Below are positions 24,902-33,180 of a DNA stretch of 38,628 bases, piece after piece. Made by a program: the position numbers and the translations under genes. The first letter of the stretch is position 1. Each line of letters starts with the position of its first letter. The notes below the pieces were generated by a model. It saw nothing but the letters and a program-made list of their open reading frames with translations. It made no database searches and was not told where the DNA came from. This DNA comes from Pedobacter agri PB92 (GTDB lineage: Bacteria > Bacteroidota > Bacteroidia > Sphingobacteriales > Sphingobacteriaceae). Location of the stretch: the NCBI RefSeq assembly GCF_000258495.1, contig NZ_AJLG01000023.1, forward strand, positions 1 through 38,628. Reading direction: 5' to 3'.

Positions 24902-25540
24902 ATGAGATATTGTATTGCCCTGATTTGTCTTCTTTTTTCTACCGCTGCTTTTTCACAACAGAGGCCGGCGCAAGAAAAACTTATTCAGTTTTCTGGGATT
25001 ATTACCGATATCGATAGCACAAATGTAATTCCTTATGTTACCATCACCAACCTCTCTGCCAATGCTAAACGCGTGGCCGCAGATTACCGAGGTTATTTTA
25101 CTTTCATTGTAAATCCGGGCGACACGATTCTTTTTACAGCTATTGGTTATAAAAAATTCTCTACCGTAATTCCTGAAAGTACTCCCGATAGCAAATACAC
25201 GATTATGGTGAAGTTGAAAGCGAATGTAATTGATTTGCCTTCGGTTCGGGTTTTTCCGTGGGCAACCACCGAAGAATTTACACGTGAATTTTTATCAATG
25301 AAACTGGCAGATGATGATATGGCTATCGCCAAGAAAAACCTCTCCAGATCATCAATTAATGGGTTGATCCAAACATTGCCTCGCGATGGCCAGGAGATTT
25401 CAAGCCAGAATTATCGCTACAACTTCGACCGTATGATTAATAAGAATATGGTTCAAACCAACCCGTTGCTCAATCCTTTTGCCTGGGGCAAGCTGATGCA
25501 GCAAATCTTCGACGGAGATAAGAAGAGAAACGAAAATTAA
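24902..25540 (+). CDS. Exported carboxypeptidase-regulatory-like domain protein
   Basis: This 212-residue protein has a signal peptide (1-18, cut after AAFS). Residues ~28-115 form the beta-sandwich CarboxypepD_reg-like domain common at the N-terminus of Bacteroidota outer-membrane receptors: QFSGIITDIDSTNVIPYVTI, the YRGYFTFIVNPGDTILFTAIGYK stretch (split here), and a final strand. No receptor barrel follows; the C-terminal ~95 residues are helical and polar. Function unknown; a periplasmic or outer-membrane accessory role is inferred. It lies 52 nt after nfu and is followed by a bidirectional terminator. Confidence 0.82.
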   Translation: MRYCIALICLLFSTAAFSQQRPAQEKLIQFSGIITDIDSTNVIPYVTITNLSANAKRVAADYRGYFTFIVNPGDTILFTAIGYKKFSTVIPESTPDSKYTIMVKLKANVIDLPSVRVFPWATTEEFTREFLSMKLADDDMAIAKKNLSRSSINGLIQTLPRDGQEISSQNYRYNFDRMINKNMVQTNPLLNPFAWGKLMQQIFDGDKKRNEN

Positions 25541-25672
25541 GTCTGTACTTTTCTATTCATTTGAATTACTCCGTCATTACGTACGCCCTAATCCAAATTA
25601 CAACAAGAAAAGGTTAAAACCGAGCGTTGGTGTATGATATAATTTTCATTTTACCAGTTAGATAGATATAAA

Positions 25673-25702
25673 AAAAGGGAAAACGTTTTCATTTTCCCTT
25701 TT
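25673..25702. terminator. Bidirectional terminator between the CarboxypepD-like gene and def
   Basis: A perfect 11-bp stem (25673-25683 with 25692-25702) has an 8-nt loop. A and T runs flank it on both sides. It lies between convergent genes. Confidence 0.85.
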
Positions 25703-25720
25703 AAATCTTTTATCAAAAAC

Positions 25721-26281
25721 CTATCTTTTTTTGCTTCTATTCGGAAACCTCATCTTATAATCGGTTTTAATATTTCCTTTTGAAATCGCATCAAGCTTAC
25801 TTTTAAGCATCGTTTTACGCAAAATACTTACTTTGTCAGTAAATAGTTTTCCTTCAATGTGGTCATATTCATGTTGAATGACCCGGGCCGGTAAACCATC
25901 AACATCTTCAGTATGCTCTACCCAGTTTTCATCAAAGAAATTTACTTTAATGTTTGGCTTACGCATAATATTTTCGCGGATGTCAGGAATACTTAAACAG
26001 CCTTCATTAAAACTCCAGGGCTCACCAGTTTCCTCTATAATTTGTGCATTGATAAATACTCTTTTGTAACCCGGTGTTCCATCCTCTTCTTCGCCAGTAT
26101 CAACAATAAACAAACGAATAGGCAAGCCAATTTGTGGCGCAGCCAAGCCAACGCCATTTGCATAGTACATGGTATCGAACATGTTTGCAATCAGTTCTTT
26201 TAATTCAGGATAGTCTTTATCAATATCGGCGCCTACCTTTTTTAAAACAGGATCTCCGTAAGCTACTATGGGTAATTTCAT
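25721..26281 (-). CDS. def: Peptide deformylase
   Basis: Def removes the formyl group from nascent proteins. The 186-residue metalloenzyme has all three motifs: GVGLAAPQIG (43-52), EGCLS with metal ligand Cys95, and HEYDH with His137, Glu138 and His141. Lacking insertions in the core, it looks like the type I enzyme with the C-terminal tail slightly extended and basic. The ATG at 26279-26281 fits. It is followed by the shared terminator. The 146 bp upstream hold degraded repeats (see 26371-26394). Confidence 0.96.
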   Translation of the reverse strand: MKLPIVAYGDPVLKKVGADIDKDYPELKELIANMFDTMYYANGVGLAAPQIGLPIRLFIVDTGEEEDGTPGYKRVFINAQIIEETGEPWSFNEGCLSIPDIRENIMRKPNIKVNFFDENWVEHTEDVDGLPARVIQHEYDHIEGKLFTDKVSILRKTMLKSKLDAISKGNIKTDYKMRFPNRSKKR

Positions 26282-26370
26282 TATATAAAAATTTTTCAGA
26301 TGATTAATCTGAGGATATTAATTTCAACGATTTATTAATCTTAGCCCTTCGAGGACTTCTTCACCTTGTA

Positions 26371-26394
26371 TGTCCTTCGATCAATCCAGGGTGA
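26371..26394. repeat. Degenerate CCTTCGA-N6-CAGGG palindromic repeat
   Basis: CCTTCGA, six bases, then CAGGGTGACA matches the loop motif inside the hairpin at 14583-14607 (read on the minus strand). It lies in the gap between def and the M16 gene. Another CCTTCGA lies at 26344-26350. Confidence 0.4.
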
Positions 26395-26427
26395 CAGACT
26401 AAAAACTTAATGGTGCAAAAATAGCAA

Positions 26428-27660
26428 TTATTCCAGTATTGGACTGAAAGTAAAAATATTCAGTTGTTCTGGCGCCAATACTTCGTCGGCAATTTGAGCG
26501 ATTTCCTTCGTCGTAACCGTATTAATTTTTTCGAAAACCTGTTCAAGAGAATCGATTTTGCCGTGATCAATCAAACTCTTTGCCATTGAAATGATCAATC
26601 CAATTCTGTTTTCCTCACTCAAAGCAATCTGACCAATAAATTTGTTTTTCGCTTTTTGCAATTGCAACTCGTTTAGTGGATTATCTTTAAGTCTTTTCAT
26701 CTCCTTAAAGATTAAGGAAAGCGCTTTCACATATTTTTCCTGATCGGTTCCAAAATAAATTGAAAAAATTCCGGTGTCGCTTAAGGGCGAAAAGTTGGAT
26801 TCGATGGTGTAAGCAATTCCATATTTTTCCCTGATTTGAAGATTCAGAACAGAACTCATTCCATTGCCACCAAAATAATTATTCAGCAACATTAGCCCCG
26901 CCTTATTTTGATGATGAGTGGAATAAGTTTGTGTGCCTAAAATACAGTGTGCCTGCATAATGGGCTTGTAGATGGTAGTGGTTTTAGGATTTAAATTGAC
27001 AGGCTTAATCCGGTTTTGCGAAGGAGCGTTTTCTTTCACATCAGCAAAGTATTTGGTGCCCTTTGTTACCACATTTTTCAAGCTGTAATTTCCTAAAACG
27101 GCAATCACAATTTCATTGGTGCGATAATTTGCCCTGCGGAAATTAAGCACATCCTCCCGGGTAAAATTACTAACGCTTTCTGTAGTGCCTAAAATGTTAT
27201 TTCCTAACGCATTTCCTGCAAAGAGCATATCCTCAAAGTCATCATTAATGGCTTCTTCTGGTTGATCGAGGTAAGATGCAATTTCATCCAATATCACACT
27301 TTTTTCCTTGTCCATTTCCTCTTCAGGAAAAGTAGAATGGAAAATAATGTCATTAAAAAGATCCAGCGTTCTATCTAAATATGGATTTAAAAAAGAAGCA
27401 TGAACGCAGGTATATTCTTTGGTGGTATAAGCATTCAAATCAGCGCCTACGCTTTCCAGCCTGTTTAAAATTTGATTGGTGCTTCGCTTTTCGGTGCGTT
27501 TAAAAATCAAATGCTCGATAAAGTGCGCTAAACCTGCTTTTCCTTCCGGCTCATCACGAGAACCGGTATTGATGATGATGCAGGCATGAGATATGGTTGA
27601 AGCCGAGGGCACATGCAATAAACGTATGCCGTTCGGTAAAGTATGAACATTGTATTCCAT
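26428..27660 (-). CDS. M16-family zinc metallopeptidase
   Basis: A 410-residue M16 peptidase of the processing-peptidase/PqqL kind. The inverted zinc motif HFIEH lies at 46-50, with the conserved downstream acidic stretch (KSVILDEIASYLDQPEEAIND, in parts) near residue 120-140 giving the third ligand. The C-terminal half is the second, non-catalytic M16 domain, with NNYFGGNGMSSVLNLQIREK near 255. There is no signal peptide, so it is cytoplasmic by sequence. It starts at the ATG 27658-27660, with a promoter box 7 nt upstream. The membrane-protein gene upstream ends 26 nt away. Confidence 0.92.
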   Translation of the reverse strand: MEYNVHTLPNGIRLLHVPSASTISHACIIINTGSRDEPEGKAGLAHFIEHLIFKRTEKRSTNQILNRLESVGADLNAYTTKEYTCVHASFLNPYLDRTLDLFNDIIFHSTFPEEEMDKEKSVILDEIASYLDQPEEAINDDFEDMLFAGNALGNNILGTTESVSNFTREDVLNFRRANYRTNEIVIAVLGNYSLKNVVTKGTKYFADVKENAPSQNRIKPVNLNPKTTTIYKPIMQAHCILGTQTYSTHHQNKAGLMLLNNYFGGNGMSSVLNLQIREKYGIAYTIESNFSPLSDTGIFSIYFGTDQEKYVKALSLIFKEMKRLKDNPLNELQLQKAKNKFIGQIALSEENRIGLIISMAKSLIDHGKIDSLEQVFEKINTVTTKEIAQIADEVLAPEQLNIFTFSPILE

Positions 27661-27667
27661 TGACGGG

Positions 27668-27675
27668 CAAAGATA
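27668..27675 (-). promoter_or_regulatory. -7 promoter box of the M16 peptidase gene
   Basis: On the minus strand TATCTTTG matches TAnnTTTG exactly and ends 7 nt before the ATG, so the leader would be only about two or three nucleotides. A TTTG lies 14 nt upstream of the box, closer than usual. Confidence 0.45.
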
Positions 27676-27686
27676 CGGCTAATTGC

Positions 27687-28139
27687 TTACAAAGCCTCCG
27701 TATCAGGGTATTGCAATTGTAAAGATGAAATCAATTTATCTTTAGTGGGGCGGTTCAGGATTAAAAAGATAAAATTTGCCATAGCAAATATCAGGAAGAA
27801 AGCATTGTGTGTAATGAAAAATCCGACCAGGTTAAACAGCGCACCGCCTTCCAATAATGCAGAGCTAATGATGAACGCACTTTGATAAAGATTCATTTTG
27901 GTATCGAAAGATGCTGTTTTATCAATCTTCGAAATCAAATTCTTGAAAAAGAAAATACTTGCCGAAATGGTGATCAAACCCATGATTGGAAAAATTGGAT
28001 TAAAAGGCGCTGTAGTAGATGGATTCGCATCGAAAAACATAATCTCCCGGTTAAGGAAAAGGGTAAATAATGCAAAAAGAAAAACGGCTGAGCATAGCGC
28101 CAGGTGAATCATTTGTATGGTTTTAAGTTTGGTATTCAT
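27687..28139 (-). CDS. Small four-helix membrane protein of unknown function
   Basis: This 150-residue protein has four predicted membrane helices at about 10-28, 48-65, 84-106 and 108-127, with short polar loops and a soluble C-terminal tail. No motif or family is recognised. It lies 26 nt upstream of the M16 gene on the same strand, which may be transcribed with it or from its own -7 box. A perfect palindrome (28178-28210) lies upstream. Confidence 0.75.
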   Translation of the reverse strand: MNTKLKTIQMIHLALCSAVFLFALFTLFLNREIMFFDANPSTTAPFNPIFPIMGLITISASIFFFKNLISKIDKTASFDTKMNLYQSAFIISSALLEGGALFNLVGFFITHNAFFLIFAMANFIFLILNRPTKDKLISSLQLQYPDTEAL

Positions 28140-28177
28140 TAATTTGATTTAAGTAATTTAAGGTTGAAATTTATAAT

Positions 28178-28210
28178 TGAGCTTATCGAAAACTGATTTC
28201 GATAAGCTCA
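28178..28210. repeat. Perfect 14-bp palindrome with TTTCGATAAGCTCA arms
   Basis: The left arm (28178-28191) and right arm (28197-28210) pair perfectly around a 5-nt loop. No T-run follows on either side, so it is not a typical terminator. It lies between the end of the oligopeptidase gene and the small membrane-protein gene. Confidence 0.7.
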
Positions 28211-28223
28211 CCTTACAGGAATA

Positions 28224-30374
28224 TTATTTCTTAATTCCCTCCAGCGTGAATAAAAATGCCCATCTCAAGGCAACGTCTTTCAAATAATCAAAACGACCTG
28301 AAGCACCACCATGACCAAAATCCATATTCGTTTTTAATAGCAGAACGTTATTGTCGGTTTTTGTGGCCCGGAGTTTTGCCACCCATTTCGCAGGTTCGAA
28401 ATATTGTACCTGACTATCATGCAAACCTGTGGTTACCAACATATTTGGGTAAGCTTTTTTCTCTACATTTTCATAAGGAGAATAACTTTTCATGTAATCG
28501 TAAGCATCTTTTTTCTTCGGATTTCCCCATTCATCAAACTCATTGGTGGTGAGCGGAATGCTTTCATCAAGCATGGTGTTCACCACATCTACAAAAGGAA
28601 CATCAGCAATTACACCATGCCATAAATCTGGCGCCATATTTACAATTGCGCCCATCAATAAGCCGCCTGCACTTCCTCCATTGGCATATAAGTGTGCTTT
28701 AGAGGTATAATTCTTCTCAACTAGATATTCTCCGGCAGCAATAAAATCAGTAAAGGTATTTTTCTTTTTCATCAGCTTTCCATCCTCATACCACTGTCTG
28801 CCCATCTCTTGTCCACCGCGAATATTCGTAATGGCAAAGGCAAAACCACGATTAAGCAAACTTAAGCGCTGGGATGAAAAGGAAGCTTCAGTACTGGAAC
28901 CATATGAGCCGTAGGCATAAAGCAGTAAGGGTGCTTTTCCATTTTTGACAAAGCCTTTTTTGTAAACGATCGCAATCGGTACTTTCGTTCCGTCTTTTGC
29001 AGTGGCAAATAAACGTTCTGTCACATAATCTTTAGGGTCATAACCACCTACAACTTCCTGTTGCTTCATTAATTTTTTATCTTTTTTCAGCAAATCATAG
29101 TCATACACAGAATTAGGTGTAGTTAATGAAGTATAATTGTAGCGAAGGGTTTTGCCGGTATATTCAGGATTGGAACCAATGCCCGCAGCATAAACAGGTT
29201 CATCGAATTTGATGTAATAATCACTTCCATCTTTCTTTAAAACACGAAGCTGGGTTAAGCCATTTTTGCGTTCAGATAAAACCAAATAGTCTTTAAATTC
29301 ATCGCCATATTCCAACAAAACATCTTTACGATTTGGAATCACTTCTTTCCAATTCTCTTTTTCCGTTTTATCTAAAGCACATTCCATTAAGCGGAAATTT
29401 TTTGCGTTCCAGTTGGTTACGATATAGAATTTATCATCCACAGGCAAAACATCATACAAAACATCTTTAGATCGAGGCGTAAAAATTTTGAAAGCCGATT
29501 CCGGATGATCAGCATCAATCATTCTAAATTCATTGGTTAAGGTACCTGCCGATGAAATTAAAATGTATCGACCATTCTTTGATTTGCCAACACCAATATA
29601 ATTGGTATTATCTTTTTCATCGTAAACAATTACGTCAGCTTTAGCATCCGTTCCAAGTACATGTTTTTTTATCTTCTCACTCAACAAAGTCACCGGGTTC
29701 TTTGAGGTATAGAACAAAGTTTTATTGTCATTAGCCCAGGCCACTCCGCCTTCGGTATTGGTGATTTCATCTTTGTAAATTTCGCCGGTTTCCAGGTTTT
29801 TAACCTGAATGGTATACTGTCTGCGGGAAACTTTATCCACCCCAAAAGCTAAAAGTTTATTATCAGGACTAATACTGAAGCCTGTAGCGCTGTAGTAGGA
29901 ATGCCCTTTCGCCAATGCATCAACATCCAATAAAACCTCTTCTTTAGCACTTAAGCTTCCTTTTTTGCGACAGTATTTATAGTATTGTTGTCCATCGTCA
30001 GTGCGGGAGTAATAGAAATAACCATTTTTAAAAACAGGCACAGATTCATCTTTTTCCTTAATGCGGCCTTTCATTTCCTTAAACAAATCTGCCTGAAACG
30101 TTTCCGTTCCCTTCATCATGGTATCCAGGTAGGCATTTTCGGCCTTTAAATAATCCACAACTTTTGTACTGTCTGGCCCCTTTTTAAAGTAATCAATCAT
30201 CCAGTAATAATTATCCACAACGGTGTCGCCGTGAATTATTCTTTTATGCGGAATACGCTCCGCCACAGGTGCTTTTGCATCTGGCCATTTTATAGGTTCC
30301 ATTTCTTTCTTTTCAGGATTATTGCAAGCTGTTATCGCAGAGAATAAAAGCAGGCTGGGTAAAAAACGTTTCAT
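28224..30374 (-). CDS. Prolyl oligopeptidase family lipoprotein (oligopeptidase B-like, S9A)
   Basis: This 716-residue serine peptidase has a lipoprotein signal; the lipobox Cys is residue 17 (SAITAC), so it is anchored in the periplasm or outer membrane. The ATG at 30372-30374 is chosen because it starts the signal peptide; the longer frame from 30578 runs through a repeat. A seven-bladed propeller occupies ~75-430 and the alpha/beta-hydrolase domain ~440-716. The catalytic triad is Ser568 (NGGSAGG), Asp653 (GLHDSQVQ) and His688 (FGHGGASG). The NIRGGQEMGRQWYEDG stretch is typical of oligopeptidase B, which cuts after Arg or Lys in short peptides. Confidence 0.92.
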   Translation of the reverse strand: MKRFLPSLLLFSAITACNNPEKKEMEPIKWPDAKAPVAERIPHKRIIHGDTVVDNYYWMIDYFKKGPDSTKVVDYLKAENAYLDTMMKGTETFQADLFKEMKGRIKEKDESVPVFKNGYFYYSRTDDGQQYYKYCRKKGSLSAKEEVLLDVDALAKGHSYYSATGFSISPDNKLLAFGVDKVSRRQYTIQVKNLETGEIYKDEITNTEGGVAWANDNKTLFYTSKNPVTLLSEKIKKHVLGTDAKADVIVYDEKDNTNYIGVGKSKNGRYILISSAGTLTNEFRMIDADHPESAFKIFTPRSKDVLYDVLPVDDKFYIVTNWNAKNFRLMECALDKTEKENWKEVIPNRKDVLLEYGDEFKDYLVLSERKNGLTQLRVLKKDGSDYYIKFDEPVYAAGIGSNPEYTGKTLRYNYTSLTTPNSVYDYDLLKKDKKLMKQQEVVGGYDPKDYVTERLFATAKDGTKVPIAIVYKKGFVKNGKAPLLLYAYGSYGSSTEASFSSQRLSLLNRGFAFAITNIRGGQEMGRQWYEDGKLMKKKNTFTDFIAAGEYLVEKNYTSKAHLYANGGSAGGLLMGAIVNMAPDLWHGVIADVPFVDVVNTMLDESIPLTTNEFDEWGNPKKKDAYDYMKSYSPYENVEKKAYPNMLVTTGLHDSQVQYFEPAKWVAKLRATKTDNNVLLLKTNMDFGHGGASGRFDYLKDVALRWAFLFTLEGIKK

Positions 30375-30447
30375 GGTGGTTTGTTTGAGGTAACGCAATT
30401 TATGAAATTTTACGTCATATATTTGAAAATGAGGGGTCTGTTTTCCA

Positions 30448-30550
30448 TGGCGGATTTCAGTCCCGCCATTCGCTTCAATCTTTTTCAACACATTAGGTTT
30501 CTGAAACCTAATGTGTTTGAGAAAAAGTATTTTCGCTGCTGTCGGGTTTA
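30448..30550 (+). repeat. Dispersed two-arm intergenic element, copy 3 (opposite orientation)
   Basis: Arm A (30448-30485: TGGCGGATTTCAGTCCC, later TTCGCTTCAATCTTTTT) aligns with the minus strand of 34917-34955 base for base over most of its length. Arm B (30521-30550: AGTATTTTCGCTGC, then TCGGGTTTAAG) aligns with the minus strand of 34814-34846. The centre is a 15-bp inverted repeat unlike the centre of the other copies. Confidence 0.7.
30487..30517. repeat. 15-bp inverted repeat in the centre of copy 3
   Basis: AACACATTAGGTTTC (30487-30501) is followed after one base by its exact reverse complement (30503-30517). It could form a hairpin or cruciform. No T-run follows. Confidence 0.75.
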
Positions 30551-30679
30551 AGAACAACGTGAGGTAGGCTATAGTCAAGTTTAAATTACCATATTCGTAA
30601 AAATTTATAATGCCCTTGGCAAATTATCCTAATTATAAAAAATGATGTTAAATTGCCGCTATAAAATTGTTACATCATA

Positions 30680-31759
30680 ATGAAGCTGGGGTACAAAAAA
30701 ATAGTTGTTAAAGTTGGGTCAAACGTCATTACGCAGGCAAATGGCTTGCCTGATGAATCTCGCATTCAGCATTTAGTTGATCAGTTGGCTGAAATTAAAA
30801 AGCAAGGTATGGAAGTTATTTTAGTTTCTTCTGGTGCCGTAGCCTCAGGCAGAAGCCTGATTAAAGTTTCAGAAAAACAGGATGCAGTAACTACGCGACA
30901 ACTTTTAGCAGCAATTGGACAGGTTAAACTGATCAATACCTATTCTAATTTTTTCGAGCCACACCAAATTAAATGCGCACAGGTTCTGGTAACCAAAGAA
31001 GATTTTCGCGACCGGGCACATTACCTGAACATGAAAAACTGCATGCATATTTTGTTGCAAAATGAGGTAATTCCGGTGGTAAACGAGAACGATGTGGTTT
31101 CGGTAACTGAATTGATGTTTACCGATAATGATGAACTGGCCGGATTAATTGCCTCCATGCTCAATGCAGATGCATTGATTATTTTATCGAACGTAAATGG
31201 CATTTACAATGGCGACCCAAAAATTGAGGGTTCTGCCGTAATTGAAGAAATTACAGGTTCTGTTAACAACCTGGCTTCCTTTATTCAAACAGGCAAATCA
31301 TCCTTTGGCCGTGGCGGGATGGTAACCAAATCCACGATGGCGCAAAAAGTGGCGAAACTTGGTATTACGGTTCACATTGCAAACGGAACAACAGACAATG
31401 TGTTAATTTCGCTACTAAACAAAGATTTAATTCATACACGCTTCGTTCCGGAAAAAATTAAATCAGGCAAAAAGAAGTGGATTGCCCATTCCGAAACTTC
31501 CGCAACAGGAATTGTAAAGCTAAACGATGGAGCAAAAAATGTATTAACATCAGGTAAAGCAACAAGCTTGCTGCCTGTTGGCATCATCGAAATACAATCT
31601 GATTTTTTAAAAGGCGATATCATTAAAATTATAGATGAAAGCAACCATCTAATAGGTTTGGGCATTGCTGAATATGGTTCGGACAAAGCAAAAGAAAGAA
31701 TCGGGCAAAAAAACAAAAAGGCCCTGGTACATTATGATTATTTTTATTCAGCGATTTAG
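30680..31759 (+). CDS. proB: Glutamate 5-kinase
   Basis: ProB phosphorylates glutamate, the first and feedback-regulated step of proline synthesis. The 359-residue protein has the amino-acid-kinase domain (~1-250), with VVKVGSNVITQ (~8-18), VSSGAVASGR (~49-58), NENDVVS and FGRGGMVTKSTMAQ. A C-terminal PUA domain (~270-359) follows, as in E. coli. The start ATG at 30680 fits the family. proA lies 133 nt downstream on the same strand, and a 24-nt repeat sits between them. Confidence 0.95.
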   Translation: MKLGYKKIVVKVGSNVITQANGLPDESRIQHLVDQLAEIKKQGMEVILVSSGAVASGRSLIKVSEKQDAVTTRQLLAAIGQVKLINTYSNFFEPHQIKCAQVLVTKEDFRDRAHYLNMKNCMHILLQNEVIPVVNENDVVSVTELMFTDNDELAGLIASMLNADALIILSNVNGIYNGDPKIEGSAVIEEITGSVNNLASFIQTGKSSFGRGGMVTKSTMAQKVAKLGITVHIANGTTDNVLISLLNKDLIHTRFVPEKIKSGKKKWIAHSETSATGIVKLNDGAKNVLTSGKATSLLPVGIIEIQSDFLKGDIIKIIDESNHLIGLGIAEYGSDKAKERIGQKNKKALVHYDYFYSAI

Positions 31760-31814
31760 GCTGAAAGATTAAAGCAGAAAGACCAAAGCCATGAGGAAAG
31801 TATTTATACTATCG

Positions 31815-31838
31815 TCATTGCGAGGTGCGAAGCAATCT
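31815..31838. repeat. 24-nt palindromic dispersed repeat, copy 2
   Basis: TCATTGCGAGG..AGCAATCT matches the unit at 16035-16058 at 20 of 24 positions. Its ATTGC/GCAAT ends can pair. It lies between proB and proA. Confidence 0.6.
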
Positions 31839-31892
31839 TAATGCATACCGCTAATTTACGATAAGTAAGTCTCACTACCTGATACTAAAAAA

Positions 31893-33140
31893 ATGAACTA
31901 CTCAACATACTTCGAAAAGGCAAAACAGGCAAGTCGCAGCATGATTAGCTTGAGCAAAGAAACCATTAATCAAGTGCTGGCAGAATTAGCTGATGCTTTG
32001 GTTTTGCGTATCGAAGAAATTTTGGCTGAGAATGAAAAGGATCTTGCTAAAATGCCCATTGAAGATCCGAAGTATGATCGATTAAAATTAACTGCTCAAC
32101 GCATCGCTGATATTGCAGGTGATATCAAGAATGTGGTCAGTTTAACCAGTCCGTTAGGAGAAATCCTATCTGATAAAATTTTAGAAAATAAGCTGCAGAT
32201 TCAGAAAGTCCGTGTTCCACTTGGCGTGGTGGGTGTAATTTACGAAGCAAGGCCAAATGTTACTGCTGATGTATTTTCACTTTGTTTCAAAACCGGCAAT
32301 GTTGTGGTTTTAAAAGGCGGAAGCGATGCCGAATTTTCTAATCTGGCCATTACAAAAGTTATTCACGAGGTTTTGAATAAATATGATATCGATGCAAACG
32401 TGTTGACTTTATTACCAGCAGAACGAGCCGCCACCGAAGCTTTGTTGAACGCCAGGGGTTTTGTTGATGTATTAATTCCACGCGGAAGCCAGTCATTAAT
32501 CAACTATGTTCGGGAAAATAGCAAGATCCCGGTAATTGAAACTGGAGCCGGAATCGTACATACTTATTTTGATGAAACGGGTGATCTGGAAAAAGGTAAA
32601 GCGATTATATTCAATGCCAAAACCAGACGAGTAAGTGTTTGTAATTCGCTAGATTGCGTACTAATTAATGAAAAACGTTTACATGATGCAGCACAACTTT
32701 TGTCGCCTTTGGCAGAGGGAAAAGTTGAACTCTTTGCAGATGAAAAAAGTTACGAAATTTTAAAATCATCTTATCCAACACCACTTCTAAATCCAGCAAC
32801 TGACGAACATTACGGAACAGAATTTCTATCGTTAAAAATGGCGGTGAAAGTAGTTGAAGATATTGATGCTGCGTTAAATCACATTGCGGAGTACAGTTCT
32901 AAGCACAGTGAAGCCATCATTTCTGAGGATGCCGAAAATATCACGCGATTTTTAAACGAAGTTGATGCCGCTGCGGTTTATGCCAATGCATCAACAGGAT
33001 TTACCGATGGTGCACAGTTTGGTTTGGGCGCAGAAATTGGTATCAGCACTCAAAAACTTCACGCCCGTGGCCCTATGGGTTTGGAAGAGTTAACGAGTTA
33101 CAAATGGGTGGTTCGGGGCGATGGACAAGTGAGAGGGTAA
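31893..33140 (+). CDS. proA: Gamma-glutamyl phosphate reductase
   Basis: ProA reduces glutamyl phosphate with NADPH to glutamate semialdehyde. The 415-residue protein has the normal length and the aldehyde-dehydrogenase fold: VPLGVVGVIYEARPNVTADV (~109-128), KGGSDAEFSN (~145), VIETGAGIVHTYFD (~210), and the catalytic Cys250 in RRVSVCNSLDCV. The C-terminal part has ASTGFTDGAQFGLGAEIGIS, a family signature. Paired with proB, it completes the route to pyrroline-5-carboxylate, with proC outside the window. The convergent nuclease gene ends 40 bp away with no terminator hairpin seen. Confidence 0.96.
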   Translation: MNYSTYFEKAKQASRSMISLSKETINQVLAELADALVLRIEEILAENEKDLAKMPIEDPKYDRLKLTAQRIADIAGDIKNVVSLTSPLGEILSDKILENKLQIQKVRVPLGVVGVIYEARPNVTADVFSLCFKTGNVVVLKGGSDAEFSNLAITKVIHEVLNKYDIDANVLTLLPAERAATEALLNARGFVDVLIPRGSQSLINYVRENSKIPVIETGAGIVHTYFDETGDLEKGKAIIFNAKTRRVSVCNSLDCVLINEKRLHDAAQLLSPLAEGKVELFADEKSYEILKSSYPTPLLNPATDEHYGTEFLSLKMAVKVVEDIDAALNHIAEYSSKHSEAIISEDAENITRFLNEVDAAAVYANASTGFTDGAQFGLGAEIGISTQKLHARGPMGLEELTSYKWVVRGDGQVRG

Positions 33141-33180
33141 AAAAGCGACTCACGAAAACACAAGTGAACCGTTGAACTAA

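Larger units (their letters stand above)
30375..30679. other. 305-bp gap between divergent genes, mostly a dispersed repeat element
   Basis: The gap between the oligopeptidase and proB starts holds copy 3 of the dispersed two-arm element (30448-30550). Any promoters must lie in the ~70 bp on the left or ~130 bp on the right. TAAAATTG (30662-30669) is a seven-of-eight match to the -7 box, 10 nt before proB, without a clear -33. Confidence 0.5.

Noticed and set aside
25570..25600. CGTCATTACG stretch as a third copy of the 24-nt repeat
   Set aside because: Only about ten bases at the left edge agree and the AGCAATCT half is absent.
30375..30578. N-terminal extension of the oligopeptidase gene by 68 residues
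   Set aside because: The extension runs through the dispersed repeat and removes the lipoprotein signal from the N-terminus. The ATG at 30374 gives a proper lipobox.
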